Positions 51,967-61,188 of a stretch of DNA of 64,000 nt are shown one piece after another. Both the position numbers and the translations under genes were made by a program. Location: contig DAOTTQ010000055.1 of the NCBI GenBank assembly GCA_034437555.1, positions 35,789 to 99,788 of the forward strand. Direction: 5' to 3'. Within the stretch, counting starts at the first letter, position 1. Each line of letters begins with the position of its first letter. The notes below the pieces were generated by a model. That model did not search any database and had not been told where the DNA came from. It saw only the letters and a list, made by a program, of their open reading frames with translations. This DNA is from JANWYT01 sp034437555 (GTDB taxonomy: Bacteria > Chloroflexota > Anaerolineae > Aggregatilineales > Phototrophicaceae).

Positions 51967-52602
51967 ATGCCTAAGCGCCAGCAATTCTTTAGCGATATGC
52001 AGGGTGAAAACCGCCAGCTTGCCCTTTTACTCGCCCAAGTGGGCGCAATGCCCTCCGAACTACAGCTTATTTTGCAGGTGGCAGAGTATGACGAAAGCGC
52101 GGGGGGTTTGCGTCCTATTCGCGGTTATATTGTGCGTGTGCTAGGCGTAGAAGAACACCGCTTAAGCACTTTTGGCACAACCACGCCCGACGTGACGATG
52201 ACAACCGACCATCCGCTTTTATACGGCTACAATCAGCCCCCATGTGCGCTATTTTTTAGAGGAACGCCCCGCGATGCCCACGAATTAGCCCTAGACATTG
52301 CACAGGCGCACGCCAGCACATTTAGAGGCTGGCGTGAATTTCCCGAATATATCGACCTTTCGCAACCGCTACACAGCCTTTTAACCGGTGGGGGTGGTTT
52401 GTTGGGGCAAATGCCCATTAACCTAGCGGAAAATTTGGCAAAGATGCTAGAGGCGCATGGGCTAGAAACCAAGCTGATGATGGGGGAACACCGCGAACAC
52501 ACCTCACCGCTTAAAGACCAACAAATGACGGCGTTCATCTTTGGCAAGTCGTATGTATTAAGCTATGCGTTCTCTTTTGAGGAAATGGTGGGTAAGAAAT
52601 AA
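51967..52602 (+). CDS. Conserved-looking protein of unknown function
   Basis: A 211-residue soluble protein; the family is not recognised. Visible features: an N-terminal helical segment (RQLALLLAQVGAMPSELQL), a beta-rich middle (RGYIVRVLGVEEHRLSTFG and VTMTTDHPLLYGY), a helix DAHELALDIAQAHASTF and a Gly-rich turn LLTGGGGLLGQMP near residues 138-150. There is no signal peptide or membrane helix. AAAGAG precedes the ATG with suitable spacing. Divergent from the LexA-type gene and possibly under the same SOS-like operator. Confidence 0.6.
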   Translation: MPKRQQFFSDMQGENRQLALLLAQVGAMPSELQLILQVAEYDESAGGLRPIRGYIVRVLGVEEHRLSTFGTTTPDVTMTTDHPLLYGYNQPPCALFFRGTPRDAHELALDIAQAHASTFRGWREFPEYIDLSQPLHSLLTGGGGLLGQMPINLAENLAKMLEAHGLETKLMMGEHREHTSPLKDQQMTAFIFGKSYVLSYAFSFEEMVGKK

Positions 52603-52616
52603 CCGTTTTTGCGCTG

Positions 52617-54476
52617 TTAAAACTGGCGATGATACAGCACCCACTCTAGCATGATAACGGCAAGTGCCAGCGCAATCAGCACACCCCATCCTTCGCTAAG
52701 GCGGTTTGTGGGCGTGCCTTCGTCGGGGGCGGGTGTACCCCCCAACACACTAAGGGCAATGCTTCGGGGGGTAATTTGGCTTTCGGCAAGCGGTGGGTTA
52801 AACGCCAACGTTTGGATGGCAATTTCGCGCTCGCCTTCTAATGCCACAAACGTATAAAAGCCCGCTTGCGTGGTCTGTGAAAACGCCCCCTCGCGCCCCA
52901 ACGATAGCGTATCGCCATTGGGCAAGGTTACGCGCACGTCATCGGCGGTCAGTGGTGGCGACAAGGTAATAACATCCCCCACGATGCCCCCCGTTTGTGG
53001 GCTAATGGGGTTTTGGGGACTAAACCACGCCATCGCGTTTGCCATTAAAATGGGGAAGGCAATTTGTAAGGGTAAGTCGGTATCGCCCAATGCAAACGGC
53101 AATAAGAGCAATTGTTGCCCATCGCGCTCGCCCGCCCATAGCACGCCTTCATCGCCCGATTGCCACAACGCCTCTAAGTCACTACTGGGCGCAATCAACG
53201 GGCGAAACGCCCTTAGTGTTACCCCGCTTGCCTCTACAAAGCGCATCGCTGGGTGTTCGGGTGATATGAGGCGTAAGGGAGCGCGGTTTTCTTGCGGTGC
53301 GCCTAGTGTAAACAGGGGGGTGCTATCAGGGGGCTGAATGATGAGCAAGTCGGCGTTGGTGGGTAGTTCATCGGGCAAATAGCCTTCCATGACAATCACA
53401 TCATAGGGCGTTTGGGGCAGGGTGCGCCGTGTGCTATCGCCCCTATCTAGCACGATATTGGGCAAGGGGCTTAGGGCTTGATTCAGAAAACGGCTTTCGC
53501 CACTGCTTATCAGCAACACGCGCAACGGCGCAATGTTTTCTGCGGCTAAAACCGCTGTGTCATCCAATGGCAAGGCATCGGTAACGCCCTCATCCAATAC
53601 CAGCGTGGCTTGCACAGTGCTAAAGGGGCGGTCTATCGGCGCAAGCAAGGCTATTTGGCTATTTGGTGCAAGCTTGGCGCGTTGTGATTGCCACAGCACG
53701 CCATCCAAACGAAGCACCACGCTAAACGAGGCTTCTTGGTTGCCGTAGTGCGTGACTTGCGTAAACAAGAGGGGCGTACCGTTTTGTACTCGTGTGCCAA
53801 GTGCGGTAATTGCCAAATTCTCTTGGGGTGTGCCAATACTCATTACGCGGGGCGTTGTAATGGTTTGAGGGAGCGCGTTTAAGCGGTCAATGCCCCCGTC
53901 TGTAAGGATGTACAGGCTATCATCGGGCGTGTTTGCGTTGCCAATTGCCAGCGTCAGCGCGGTATCAAGGTCTGCGCGTCCTTGCCCTGCTGGCGCGGTT
54001 TGGATGGCTTGCCGTAGGGCGGGTGTGTTAGGCGTGTCATTTGCCAGCACACTTATCGTATCGCCCACACGATACACGCTGGCGCGTTGGGTTGCACCAA
54101 GTTGTTCGATAAGCGATAGGGCTTCGGCTTGGGCAATTTGCCAGCGCGTGCGCCCATCAGGTTCTAGCGTGTTCATGCTGGCGGACGCGTCCATCAAAAT
54201 GACGACGCGCCCTCCCCCAATAGCACTAGGCAAAAAGAGCGCAGGACGTGCCAACGCCAATACCAAAAACGCTAATACAATCAGCTGAAGCAATAAAAAC
54301 AGGTTGCGCCGTAAACGCTGAAAGGGCGTATTAGCTTGTTGGTCTTTAAGTACCCGTTGCCAAAGAAAATGACTGCTCACCAAGGTTTCTTTGCGCCGAA
54401 AGCGTAGCACATAAAGCAAAATGATGGGGATGGCAAATAGCACCCCCAACAAGGCTAACGGCGCGAGAAAGGTCAT
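52617..54476 (-). CDS. BatA/vWA-domain membrane protein
   Basis: A 619-residue protein. It opens with the BatA motif FLAPLALLGVLFAIPIILLY and VLRFRRKETLVSSHFLW, a second helix (LFLLLQLIVLAFLVLALARP, about residues 59-78), and a von Willebrand A domain with the MIDAS start VVILMDASASM (about 91-101) and TDGGIDRL. A long periplasmic part follows and a last helix (GVLIALALAVIMLEWVLY) ends the protein. BatA-like proteins work with a MoxR ATPase as a chaperone or stress system; no MoxR is in the window. The PD40-SH3 gene stops three bases upstream of its ATG. Confidence 0.85.
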   Translation of the reverse strand: MTFLAPLALLGVLFAIPIILLYVLRFRRKETLVSSHFLWQRVLKDQQANTPFQRLRRNLFLLLQLIVLAFLVLALARPALFLPSAIGGGRVVILMDASASMNTLEPDGRTRWQIAQAEALSLIEQLGATQRASVYRVGDTISVLANDTPNTPALRQAIQTAPAGQGRADLDTALTLAIGNANTPDDSLYILTDGGIDRLNALPQTITTPRVMSIGTPQENLAITALGTRVQNGTPLLFTQVTHYGNQEASFSVVLRLDGVLWQSQRAKLAPNSQIALLAPIDRPFSTVQATLVLDEGVTDALPLDDTAVLAAENIAPLRVLLISSGESRFLNQALSPLPNIVLDRGDSTRRTLPQTPYDVIVMEGYLPDELPTNADLLIIQPPDSTPLFTLGAPQENRAPLRLISPEHPAMRFVEASGVTLRAFRPLIAPSSDLEALWQSGDEGVLWAGERDGQQLLLLPFALGDTDLPLQIAFPILMANAMAWFSPQNPISPQTGGIVGDVITLSPPLTADDVRVTLPNGDTLSLGREGAFSQTTQAGFYTFVALEGEREIAIQTLAFNPPLAESQITPRSIALSVLGGTPAPDEGTPTNRLSEGWGVLIALALAVIMLEWVLYHRQF

Positions 54477-54479
54477 CGT

Positions 54480-55922
54480 TTATTCCGCGTTTTGCAGGTT
54501 ATCGGTGCGGTTTATCCAGCCACCATACGCGATAGCTTGCACACGATACCACGTAAAACCGCCACTTTGGACGGGTTCACTGGTAATCACCAGTTCATCA
54601 CCCACGTTTAACGCGCCATACACTGCGCTATCGCCAACGGGTTCGGCATAGACCGTGAGTGTTTCACTTGTTACGCGCAAAATTTGCCCGATTTGTAGCG
54701 TTGCCAATGCAGGCGTAAGTAAGGTTGTTTGGTCTATTTCAAGCGCAGGCAGAGGTTCGGGTGTGGGCTGGCGTTGGGCAGTATTGGGGAAGGCACTCAC
54801 CCAAGCAACAGCACGCACGCCACCTGTTCCTGTTAAGTACGCTGTAACATCCGTCACTGTGCCATCAATATCCACAATATAAGAGGCATTGCCCACACGC
54901 ATATAAAGCGCGGTGCGTTCATCATTCCAGCGCACTTCAGAGGGCGCACTTTCGCCTATAGGGGCGGTCAGCATCTTGCCTTCACTGTTGATAAGCTGAA
55001 GGGGGCTATTTTTTTCTACAGGGTGCATCAGCATATAAAACAAGCCATCGGGGGCAAGTACGGCATCTTGTATCCAGCCCACATTGAGGGTGCTGGCGGG
55101 CATAAAACTGTTGACTGTGCCATCGGGCGCAATCAGCCCAAAGCCACTTATGCCATCGGGATTATTGCCACTGACCACAATTTGCCCGTCCGTTGTCCAA
55201 TAGCCCACATCATAGCGTAAGGGACGCGCCCCCAAGATGGATTGGGCGTTTTGTGGGTCACGGTCAGCGTAGCGCACCACTAGCGCGGGACGATTTTCAG
55301 TGATGATGTCCACGTTAATCAACAAGCTACGGTTGTCATTTGCCCATGCCACATTACGCGCCCGCCACTGAATCCTTTCGGGATTGTCGGCGAGGTCACA
55401 CGCCGAGGGGCATTGGCGCAACACATGATAAGAGGGGTCGGTGGACAATTCGCGGGCGGGTTGCCAAAACCATACGCCATGCGCCACGTCCTGTATGAGA
55501 GGCTGATACACAATAAAGGCAATCTGCCGCCCATCGGGTGACCATTGCGCCTGTGTGACAAAATTTTTGTTGTCGTCGGGGTCTTCGGCGGTGTAGCCCT
55601 CAAAAAAGGGCGAGAAAGAGTACACACCCTCACCGCCACCTTGTGGTACAAGCCGTAAAAGCCCGTGATAATCTGTGCGTGTGGGGCGGTTGGGGTCAGC
55701 AGGGGAATAATCCACAGTGCGCGTGGCAGAGGCTTGTGCAATAGTGGCTATTTGCAAGCCTTCGCCCTCTACCATACGAAAGAGCAACGCCTCATTAGAT
55801 AAGCCCCCCGCTTGGGCAGAAGCAACATTTGCTACTGCCAGCCAAAGTGCCAAAAGTGCCAGCATACGCCCCCACAAAGCGGGGCGCATGGCACGTAACA
55901 GAACAAATTTTGTGGGTTTCAA
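54480..55922 (-). CDS. Secreted PD40/TolB-like protein with C-terminal SH3-like domain
   Basis: A 480-residue protein. The TTG start at 55922 is supported by GGAGA nine bases upstream, inside the end of the MFS gene; an ATG at 55889 would give a shorter leader. The signal peptide is MRPALWGRMLALLALWLAVA with a cut after ASA. Propeller repeats carry QWSPDGRQIAFI, AWANDNRSLLIN, YWTTDGQIVVSG and RWNDERTALYMR. Residues about 410-475 form an SH3-like module (TLTVYAEPVGDSAVYGAL...GGFTWYRV...YGGW). It probably binds an extracellular ligand. Genes on both sides are on the same strand and closely spaced. Confidence 0.75.
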   Translation of the reverse strand: MKPTKFVLLRAMRPALWGRMLALLALWLAVANVASAQAGGLSNEALLFRMVEGEGLQIATIAQASATRTVDYSPADPNRPTRTDYHGLLRLVPQGGGEGVYSFSPFFEGYTAEDPDDNKNFVTQAQWSPDGRQIAFIVYQPLIQDVAHGVWFWQPARELSTDPSYHVLRQCPSACDLADNPERIQWRARNVAWANDNRSLLINVDIITENRPALVVRYADRDPQNAQSILGARPLRYDVGYWTTDGQIVVSGNNPDGISGFGLIAPDGTVNSFMPASTLNVGWIQDAVLAPDGLFYMLMHPVEKNSPLQLINSEGKMLTAPIGESAPSEVRWNDERTALYMRVGNASYIVDIDGTVTDVTAYLTGTGGVRAVAWVSAFPNTAQRQPTPEPLPALEIDQTTLLTPALATLQIGQILRVTSETLTVYAEPVGDSAVYGALNVGDELVITSEPVQSGGFTWYRVQAIAYGGWINRTDNLQNAE

Positions 55923-55928
55923 GCGATT

Positions 55929-57200
55929 TTATTCTCCGAGTGTCTCACCAACAGAATAGACGGGTTCAACGCGAGGCTTACCAAATACTTGTAAGCCCAG
56001 ATGGGTAAGAAAACCACCAAAAACGCGCACCCCTGCCCCTAATAGTAGCACAGAAACCACGCTAAACCCTACACTCACCAAGAGGCTACCCAGCATGGGT
56101 CCCACGAAAATGGCAGAAAATGCTATCTGATGAAAGACAATGCTGGCTTGCATATCATCGGTGGGGGTGCGCTCGGCAAAAAAGCCAAACGTACACACCC
56201 CAATCGCCGACCAAGACGCGCCCGTCAGCGCAGCACTAAGCAACGTCCATTCTAGGCTTGGGGCAACAGCAATCACAAACGCCGCTAAACCATTAACCAC
56301 TAATGCACCAGCAACCACATTCCGATTGCCAAACTGACGAATGAAGCGATTAAGCACAAAGGTAATGCCAAAAGCAGCCGCCACTTCGACAGCACCATAC
56401 ACGCCCATAAAGCCTTCGGTTGCGCCAAAGCCTTGCTCTAGCTGTAATGGAATAACCGAAAAGACAATGTGGAACGCCAAATAGCTTACGAAGGTTACCC
56501 ATGCCACACTTTGAAAGTTCGTTTCGCTCATTAGTTGGCGAAAACTACGCTTGGGCTTAGAGATAGCTTTTTCGTGGGCGGGGTACGACATCATGCCACG
56601 CACTTTAATTTTGCCGATGTGCCATTGGCTCACCATAGAAGCCAAGAACGCCAGCACAAACATGATTTGATAGTTTAATGGGAATACTACGCGGTCTAGC
56701 ATTAAGCCAAAGCCGATAGCCCCCATAGTAATAGCAATGTTGAGAGCGCGGTGGCGATGCGTAAGCAACGGGGGCAAGTCCTCATTGGGAATGGCTTCGC
56801 GCATCATAATAGCAAAAACTGCCGAAGCGACACCCTGCCCAACGGCGGGCAACGTTGCTGCAAAGATAATCCAAAGCACGCGCCATTCTTCTGGGAAGAA
56901 GGGGGCAAACGCTGGCAACAAAAACACCAGCCTAAACATAATACTGGGCAACCAAACCGCCCCAATCGAATCGCCGTAGCGGTTACGCCACCATTGGCTT
57001 AAAGACACAGCAATGATGAGGATGATGGCAGGGAAGGACGTAATCCAGCCTACCTCTAACGCCGTTGCGCCCATTTTTAGCGCAAAGAACTGTAGAAACC
57101 GTTGGGTGGCGGCAAGTGCTATGCCAAACCATGCGATGTCCATAACCAAGTGGTGATAATTCGACTTGGTAGGCAACTGATTAGGGGTTATTGCGGTCAT
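55929..57200 (-). CDS. MFS transporter
   Basis: About 423 residues from the ATG at 57200 (MTAITPNQ), with AAAGGAT upstream; a longer frame to 57263 adds a polar leader. It has 11-12 transmembrane helices split by a central polar loop after TM6 (YPAHEKAISKPKRSFRQ). A family fingerprint is weak: the loop between TM2 and TM3 reads QWWRNRYGD rather than GxxxDRxGRR, so the branch is uncertain and the substrate unknown. It is followed after six bases by the PD40-SH3 gene and then by the BatA gene. Confidence 0.8.
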   Translation of the reverse strand: MTAITPNQLPTKSNYHHLVMDIAWFGIALAATQRFLQFFALKMGATALEVGWITSFPAIILIIAVSLSQWWRNRYGDSIGAVWLPSIMFRLVFLLPAFAPFFPEEWRVLWIIFAATLPAVGQGVASAVFAIMMREAIPNEDLPPLLTHRHRALNIAITMGAIGFGLMLDRVVFPLNYQIMFVLAFLASMVSQWHIGKIKVRGMMSYPAHEKAISKPKRSFRQLMSETNFQSVAWVTFVSYLAFHIVFSVIPLQLEQGFGATEGFMGVYGAVEVAAAFGITFVLNRFIRQFGNRNVVAGALVVNGLAAFVIAVAPSLEWTLLSAALTGASWSAIGVCTFGFFAERTPTDDMQASIVFHQIAFSAIFVGPMLGSLLVSVGFSVVSVLLLGAGVRVFGGFLTHLGLQVFGKPRVEPVYSVGETLGE

Positions 57201-57386
57201 ATGAAGCGGTATCCTTTGCGTGCGGAGTTGGTTTAGGGGAAGTTCTATTGCACGCCCACACATTATTATAGTACGGCTTTTTAGGGATGCAATAGGGTTA
57301 CGCGGTTTAACCGAAAAACCGCATAGTTAAGATTGTATAGATGTTAATGTGAGGAATAGTTAGGGGGGGGATAGGGTGTTTTTTTG

Positions 57387-57418
57387 CGTAGGGGCAACTC
57401 AACGAGTACGCCCCTACG
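57387..57418. repeat. GTAGGGGC-type hairpin repeat, copy 3
   Basis: CGTAGGGGC (57387-57395) and GCCCCTACG (57410-57418) enclose a second stem ACTC-AAC-GAGT. It shares its outer sequence and AAC triloop with the copy at 31846. In the 240-base gap between the MFS and DUF4395 genes, which otherwise shows only a G-run and T-run just left of it. Confidence 0.7.
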
Positions 57419-57442
57419 TTCTTTGCGTATATACAGGGAAAA

Positions 57443-57913
57443 TTACCAGCCTTTGCCAAATACCCCTAGTCGGTCTACTTTTAGACCAAAGAAGAACACA
57501 CAGCCAATACAAAAGCCCGATAATGCCATCGCCGTAGCTCCCACCATCAAGAGGGCAAAAACCCACGCGACACCGGACAAATTAAGCAAGAAGAACACTT
57601 GCGCCAAGCCCAAGAAGACCACCACCAGAAAATTGTTAAAGTGGATGATGCGCCTGTCCTCACGCAAGGCATTGGGCAATTGTGACGCGAATAATTGCCG
57701 TCCTAGTGTGCCTAGCACGTTGGCACGCTTGCCAAATACTACCGAAGGCAACACCAAGAAAAATAGAATCGTTGTTAAAATGGGCAATTGGAGCAAAAAC
57801 CCCGTTACCACCGTTCCAAAGTAAATCCACCGTGTAAACGTCACTATGGGCAACGGCACGTCCGCGCTATCGTTGGTGAGACTTTTTGACTTATTGGCGT
57901 TAATAAAGTTCAT
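57443..57913 (-). CDS. DUF4395 membrane protein
   Basis: A 156-residue protein with three to four transmembrane helices and the DUF4395 end motif ALSGFCIGCVFFFGLK (about residues 131-146), where the Cys pair FCIGC faces the membrane surface. In many bacteria such proteins are encoded beside thioredoxin-like proteins, as here (the thioredoxin gene ends 22 bases upstream), so a role in thiol-disulfide transfer across the membrane is likely but unproven. AAAGGAC lies five bases before the ATG. Confidence 0.8.
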   Translation of the reverse strand: MNFINANKSKSLTNDSADVPLPIVTFTRWIYFGTVVTGFLLQLPILTTILFFLVLPSVVFGKRANVLGTLGRQLFASQLPNALREDRRIIHFNNFLVVVFLGLAQVFFLLNLSGVAWVFALLMVGATAMALSGFCIGCVFFFGLKVDRLGVFGKGW

Positions 57914-57934
57914 CTGATGTCCTTTGTAAAACCC

Positions 57935-58357
57935 TTAAACAACGGCTTGAAGCTGTGTGTGTAGTTTTTGCAGGCTGGCTACCCCATGATTAACACCATG
58001 TGGCTTGCCTTGCTTATCTAATACAAATGTGGTGGGCAAAGACATGACACCCCACGCTTCTGCAAGCTGTGGGTTTTCTTCCACGTTGACTTCTAGCACT
58101 TGGATATTGTCCCATTGTTGGCGCAATTGTTTTAAGATGGGGCGTTGCTGGAGCTTGCATGGGGCGCAATAATCGGCGGTAAACAGCACCACAGAAGCCA
58201 TATCGGGCTGATAGCCTAAAAGGTCTTGGCGAATGATGTCGGTGGATTGTTCAGAAAGGTGTTGTAGGGCTTGGCGCATATGCACCCAACGGTACGCATA
58301 AAACGCCCCCATCCCAACAGCCATAATGCCCAATGTGATAAAAAGTGAATCCCACAT
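57935..58357 (-). CDS. Membrane-anchored thioredoxin-family protein
   Basis: A 140-residue protein with an N-terminal anchor (SLFITLGIMAVGMGAFYAYRW, about residues 4-24) and a thioredoxin fold. The active site is FTADYCAPCKLQQ (about residues 59-71, CAPC in place of CGPC), and the cis-Pro loop is VMSLPTTFVL (about 108-117). It most likely acts as a reductant or disulfide exchanger at the outer face of the membrane together with the DUF4395 protein. A promoter TTGTAA-16-TATACT lies at 58392-58419. Confidence 0.87.
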   Translation of the reverse strand: MWDSLFITLGIMAVGMGAFYAYRWVHMRQALQHLSEQSTDIIRQDLLGYQPDMASVVLFTADYCAPCKLQQRPILKQLRQQWDNIQVLEVNVEENPQLAEAWGVMSLPTTFVLDKQGKPHGVNHGVASLQKLHTQLQAVV

Positions 58358-58391
58358 GCTTATATTACTCCAAAACCTATAGGTTATGGAT

Positions 58392-58419
58392 AGTATAAGT
58401 CATATTTATAATTTTACAA
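58392..58419 (-). promoter_or_regulatory. Promoter of the thioredoxin-DUF4395 pair
   Basis: On the minus strand TTGTAA (58419-58414), a 16-base spacer and TATACT (58397-58392), about 35 bases before the ATG at 58357. Confidence 0.5.
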
Positions 58420-58436
58420 GAGAGCATCGCGGTTTT

Positions 58437-58634
58437 TTAGCGTGTTTCTAACGCCACAATCACCATCACCGCCACAACGAGAAACGCCAGCAAGCCCCAA
58501 ATCCATAGTGCGCTTTTGCGTTTCCAACGGGCATACATGTCAATTAAGCCTTGTGCGTCATAGCTTTCGGCTTCGTCATCAAAAATGCTATCGTGTTCAC
58601 CGAGTGTCTCTTTTGGGTCTTGTTGTTGGCTCAT
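58437..58634 (-). CDS. Small single-pass membrane protein
   Basis: A 65-residue protein with an acidic cytoplasmic N-terminus (DPKETLGEHDSIFDDEAESY), a basic stretch ARWKRK and one transmembrane helix (WIWGLLAFLVVAVMVIVAL, about residues 44-62). No family recognised. It lies between the glycosyltransferase at 58680 and the thioredoxin gene, same strand. Acceptable codon use and a sensible membrane layout are the only support. Confidence 0.5.
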   Translation of the reverse strand: MSQQQDPKETLGEHDSIFDDEAESYDAQGLIDMYARWKRKSALWIWGLLAFLVVAVMVIVALETR

Positions 58635-58679
58635 GGCTTGTCCATTCTGACGATGTGTGTGTTGGGCGTGTAATATACC

Positions 58680-59849
58680 CTATGAATGATATAACGTTAA
58701 ATAGCCTTCGGCGGTGGCACGCCAGCTATAGCGTGTTTGTATTAACTGTTGCCCCTCTTGCGATAGCTTTGCCTGTAATGCGCTATCATGGAGCAAGCGA
58801 ATAATGCTTTGTGCCATGTCGTTTATCTCTGTGATGAGTGCCGATTCTTCAGGGATAACGTGAATCCCATCCACACTAAGGGGCGTTGCCACCACAGGCA
58901 CGCCCATCGCCAACGCCTCTAGCACCTTATTTTTGATGCCTGCGCCAATGCGTAAGGGGCAAACAAACGCGGTGGCTTGTGCCAAATACGGGCGTATATC
59001 CTCCACGCGCCCTGTAACGATGACGTTTTCGCTGGCATAGGCTTGTAATTCGGGCGGGGGCGCATTGCCCACCAACCACACGCGCACCTGTGGGATGTGC
59101 TGGCGCACCGCAGGCAAGATGTGGCGCACCAGCGTATGCACTGCGTCCACGTTGGGCGCGTATTCATAATTGCCCACAAATAAAAGCGTGTGCGGATGCC
59201 GTTCTAAGGCAAGGGGGGCAAAATACGCTGTATCCACCCCATTAGGCAACACACTAAGATTGAGGGCGGGCTGAATCTGCTGTAGCTTGGCTTGGTCGGG
59301 TTCTGCCACCACCACTGTATGCGCGTAAGGCGTAAACATAAAGCCTTCAAACGCACGCGCAATCCACCACCGCGCCCGATTCGCAACGCTAGGCGTTTGG
59401 GTCATCACGCGCTCTGAAAACAGCGTAAACGATTCATACGGCGTGATGATAGCGTGCGCCCCCGCCAACGCCCCCAAAAATTCGTACACTTGCACGCTTC
59501 CGAATAGGTGAACGGCATCATAAACGTTATCTTGTAAGTGCGCCGTTATGGCTTCCCACATGGGGGGCGACCAAGACGCGCTCGCCTTTTTAGGGAAGCG
59601 TGTCTGGGGCAGGATAACGCGCCCTAAGTAGCCTAAGGGGGTGCGTGTGGGTTCTTGGATAAGCTGAACGTGCTGAAAGAAGGCGCGATAGTGGTCTTGC
59701 TCGTGCCAATCGCTTTCGTGCTGGGCAAATGCCAGCAAGTCCAATGTTACCCCTTGCGCCGAAAGTTCACGCGCCAAGTGCCACACAATCAGCCTATCGC
59801 CCAAGTGTAGGGGGTATGGGGGACACCGTGAAATGATGAGAACGCGCAT
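58680..59849 (-). CDS. GT4-family glycosyltransferase
   Basis: A 389-residue GT-B enzyme. The N-terminus MRVLIISRCPPYPLHLGDRL has the sugar-acceptor-domain start seen in GT4 proteins; TLLFVGNYEYAPNVDAV (about residues 224-240) opens the donor domain, followed by VWLVGNAPP and the terminal GT4 core FVCPLRIGAGIKNKVLEALA (about 313-332), with the E-x7-E-like pair relaxed. Similar proteins act in cell-surface polysaccharide synthesis. Divergent from the TPR gene at 59944. Confidence 0.85.
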   Translation of the reverse strand: MRVLIISRCPPYPLHLGDRLIVWHLARELSAQGVTLDLLAFAQHESDWHEQDHYRAFFQHVQLIQEPTRTPLGYLGRVILPQTRFPKKASASWSPPMWEAITAHLQDNVYDAVHLFGSVQVYEFLGALAGAHAIITPYESFTLFSERVMTQTPSVANRARWWIARAFEGFMFTPYAHTVVVAEPDQAKLQQIQPALNLSVLPNGVDTAYFAPLALERHPHTLLFVGNYEYAPNVDAVHTLVRHILPAVRQHIPQVRVWLVGNAPPPELQAYASENVIVTGRVEDIRPYLAQATAFVCPLRIGAGIKNKVLEALAMGVPVVATPLSVDGIHVIPEESALITEINDMAQSIIRLLHDSALQAKLSQEGQQLIQTRYSWRATAEGYLTLYHS

Positions 59850-59874
59850 AAGCTAGCCAATTGCTCCTAAAAAA

Positions 59875-59902
59875 TTGCAACTCTTGATAAATTTGTTAGA
59901 AT
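59875..59902 (+). promoter_or_regulatory. Promoter of the TPR-protein gene
   Basis: TTGCAA (59875-59880), a 16-base spacer and TAGAAT (59897-59902). The predicted start is about 35 bases before the ATG at 59944. Confidence 0.55.
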
Positions 59903-59943
59903 CTGAAGTGTTCACCCACACAACCTAACGGACAGTATGCCCT

Positions 59944-61158
59944 ATGCGCCTAAAACGGAACCAATCGCGTCTGTCGTTTCGTGCTTCACATCGCAATGGT
60001 GGCGGTTTTTCGCCCTATTGGGTGGTACTGGCACTATTGGCTTTGGCAGGATTTGCCAGTAGGGATATGTGGTTGTCTTGGCTACGTGGGCAAGCCAACA
60101 CGCAAGAAGAAGCCACCCTGTCCGAAGCCCAACGCGCCTTTTCACAGGGCGATTATACCACTGCAATAGCCATCGCACAGGCACGCTATGGCGCACAACC
60201 CACCGATACAGACGCGCTTATTTTGCTGGTGCGTAGCCTTATCTATCGCAGTTACACTGATTTTCATTACGAACCCGACCGCATTACCGCCCTTAACCTA
60301 ACAACAGAGGCAATGGTCAGCAGTAATCAGGCGCGTGAGGTGCTGGCAATTCATGCGCTGGCACTCCAAGCCAATCGTCGCTCCGAAGAAGCCAGCCGTG
60401 TGGCATTGCGTGCCATTGACCGCGACAAAGAGAGTATTGTGGCGCGTTTAGCACTGGCGTTATCGTATAGCAGTACGGGCTTATTTGAGGCGGGCTTGCG
60501 AGAAGCAGAACGCGCCATTGGCATCACCCAAACCACCGCGCCCGAATGGGCATGGGACGCACTGCGCGTAAAAGCCATTGCCCTTAGTGACCTTGGACGC
60601 TATCAGGACGCGATTAATACCGCCGACGAAGCCCTCAACGTCAACCGCCGTATGATCTTTACCCACTTTGAGAAGGCGTTGTACGCGCTACAATTGGGGC
60701 AAGCGGATGTGGCAACGGCAGCCTATTTTAATGTGATTGCGCTAGATGCGAATAACGTCAAGGCACGCTTTAGGCTGTGTGAACTGAGTAGCAGTATGAG
60801 TGAGCGCGCGTCTGCGGTGCGCTATTGCTCCGAAGTAACAGACCGCCGCCCCGAATGGTCGGAAGGCTGGTATAAGCTGGGGCGTGAGTATTTTCTACAA
60901 GGGGACTTTCGGCTGGCACAACAAGCCCTTAACCGCTGTAGCACGCTGCAAATAACCAGCGGTGTGCCGATTAGTGAACGCAAGCTAGAATGTTGGATAT
61001 TACAGGGGCAAGCCGCCGAAATTATGGGCGACTGCCCGAATTTACTGGCAACTTATAACGAATTTTTGGTGATGGTGGTCAACGCAAGTTTACCGCAAAC
61101 GTGGGTGTATCCCCCAGAGGGTCCCTCTATTTGCCTAGCCCCTACCACTACCCCATAA
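59944..61158 (+). CDS. Membrane-anchored TPR protein
   Basis: A 404-residue protein. A transmembrane segment (YWVVLALLALAGFASRDMWL, about residues 20-39) follows a basic N-terminus, so the rest probably faces outside. Multiple TPR-like helical repeats span about residues 60-370, for example AFSQGDYTTAIAIAQARYGA, LSYSSTGLFEAGLREAERAI, LSDLGRYQDAINTADEALNV and LGREYFLQGDFRLAQQALNR. TPR arrays mediate protein-protein contacts; the partner is unknown. The M42 peptidase gene follows 30 bases downstream on the same strand. Confidence 0.8.
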   Translation: MRLKRNQSRLSFRASHRNGGGFSPYWVVLALLALAGFASRDMWLSWLRGQANTQEEATLSEAQRAFSQGDYTTAIAIAQARYGAQPTDTDALILLVRSLIYRSYTDFHYEPDRITALNLTTEAMVSSNQAREVLAIHALALQANRRSEEASRVALRAIDRDKESIVARLALALSYSSTGLFEAGLREAERAIGITQTTAPEWAWDALRVKAIALSDLGRYQDAINTADEALNVNRRMIFTHFEKALYALQLGQADVATAAYFNVIALDANNVKARFRLCELSSSMSERASAVRYCSEVTDRRPEWSEGWYKLGREYFLQGDFRLAQQALNRCSTLQITSGVPISERKLECWILQGQAAEIMGDCPNLLATYNEFLVMVVNASLPQTWVYPPEGPSICLAPTTTP

Positions 61159-61188
61159 GGCAACAATTGCACAAGGAGCAAACCCCAC

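Noticed and set aside
57384..57824. 146-codon frame opposite DUF4395
   Set aside because: Thr/Lys/Asn-rich shadow of a membrane protein gene that has clear family features on the other strand.
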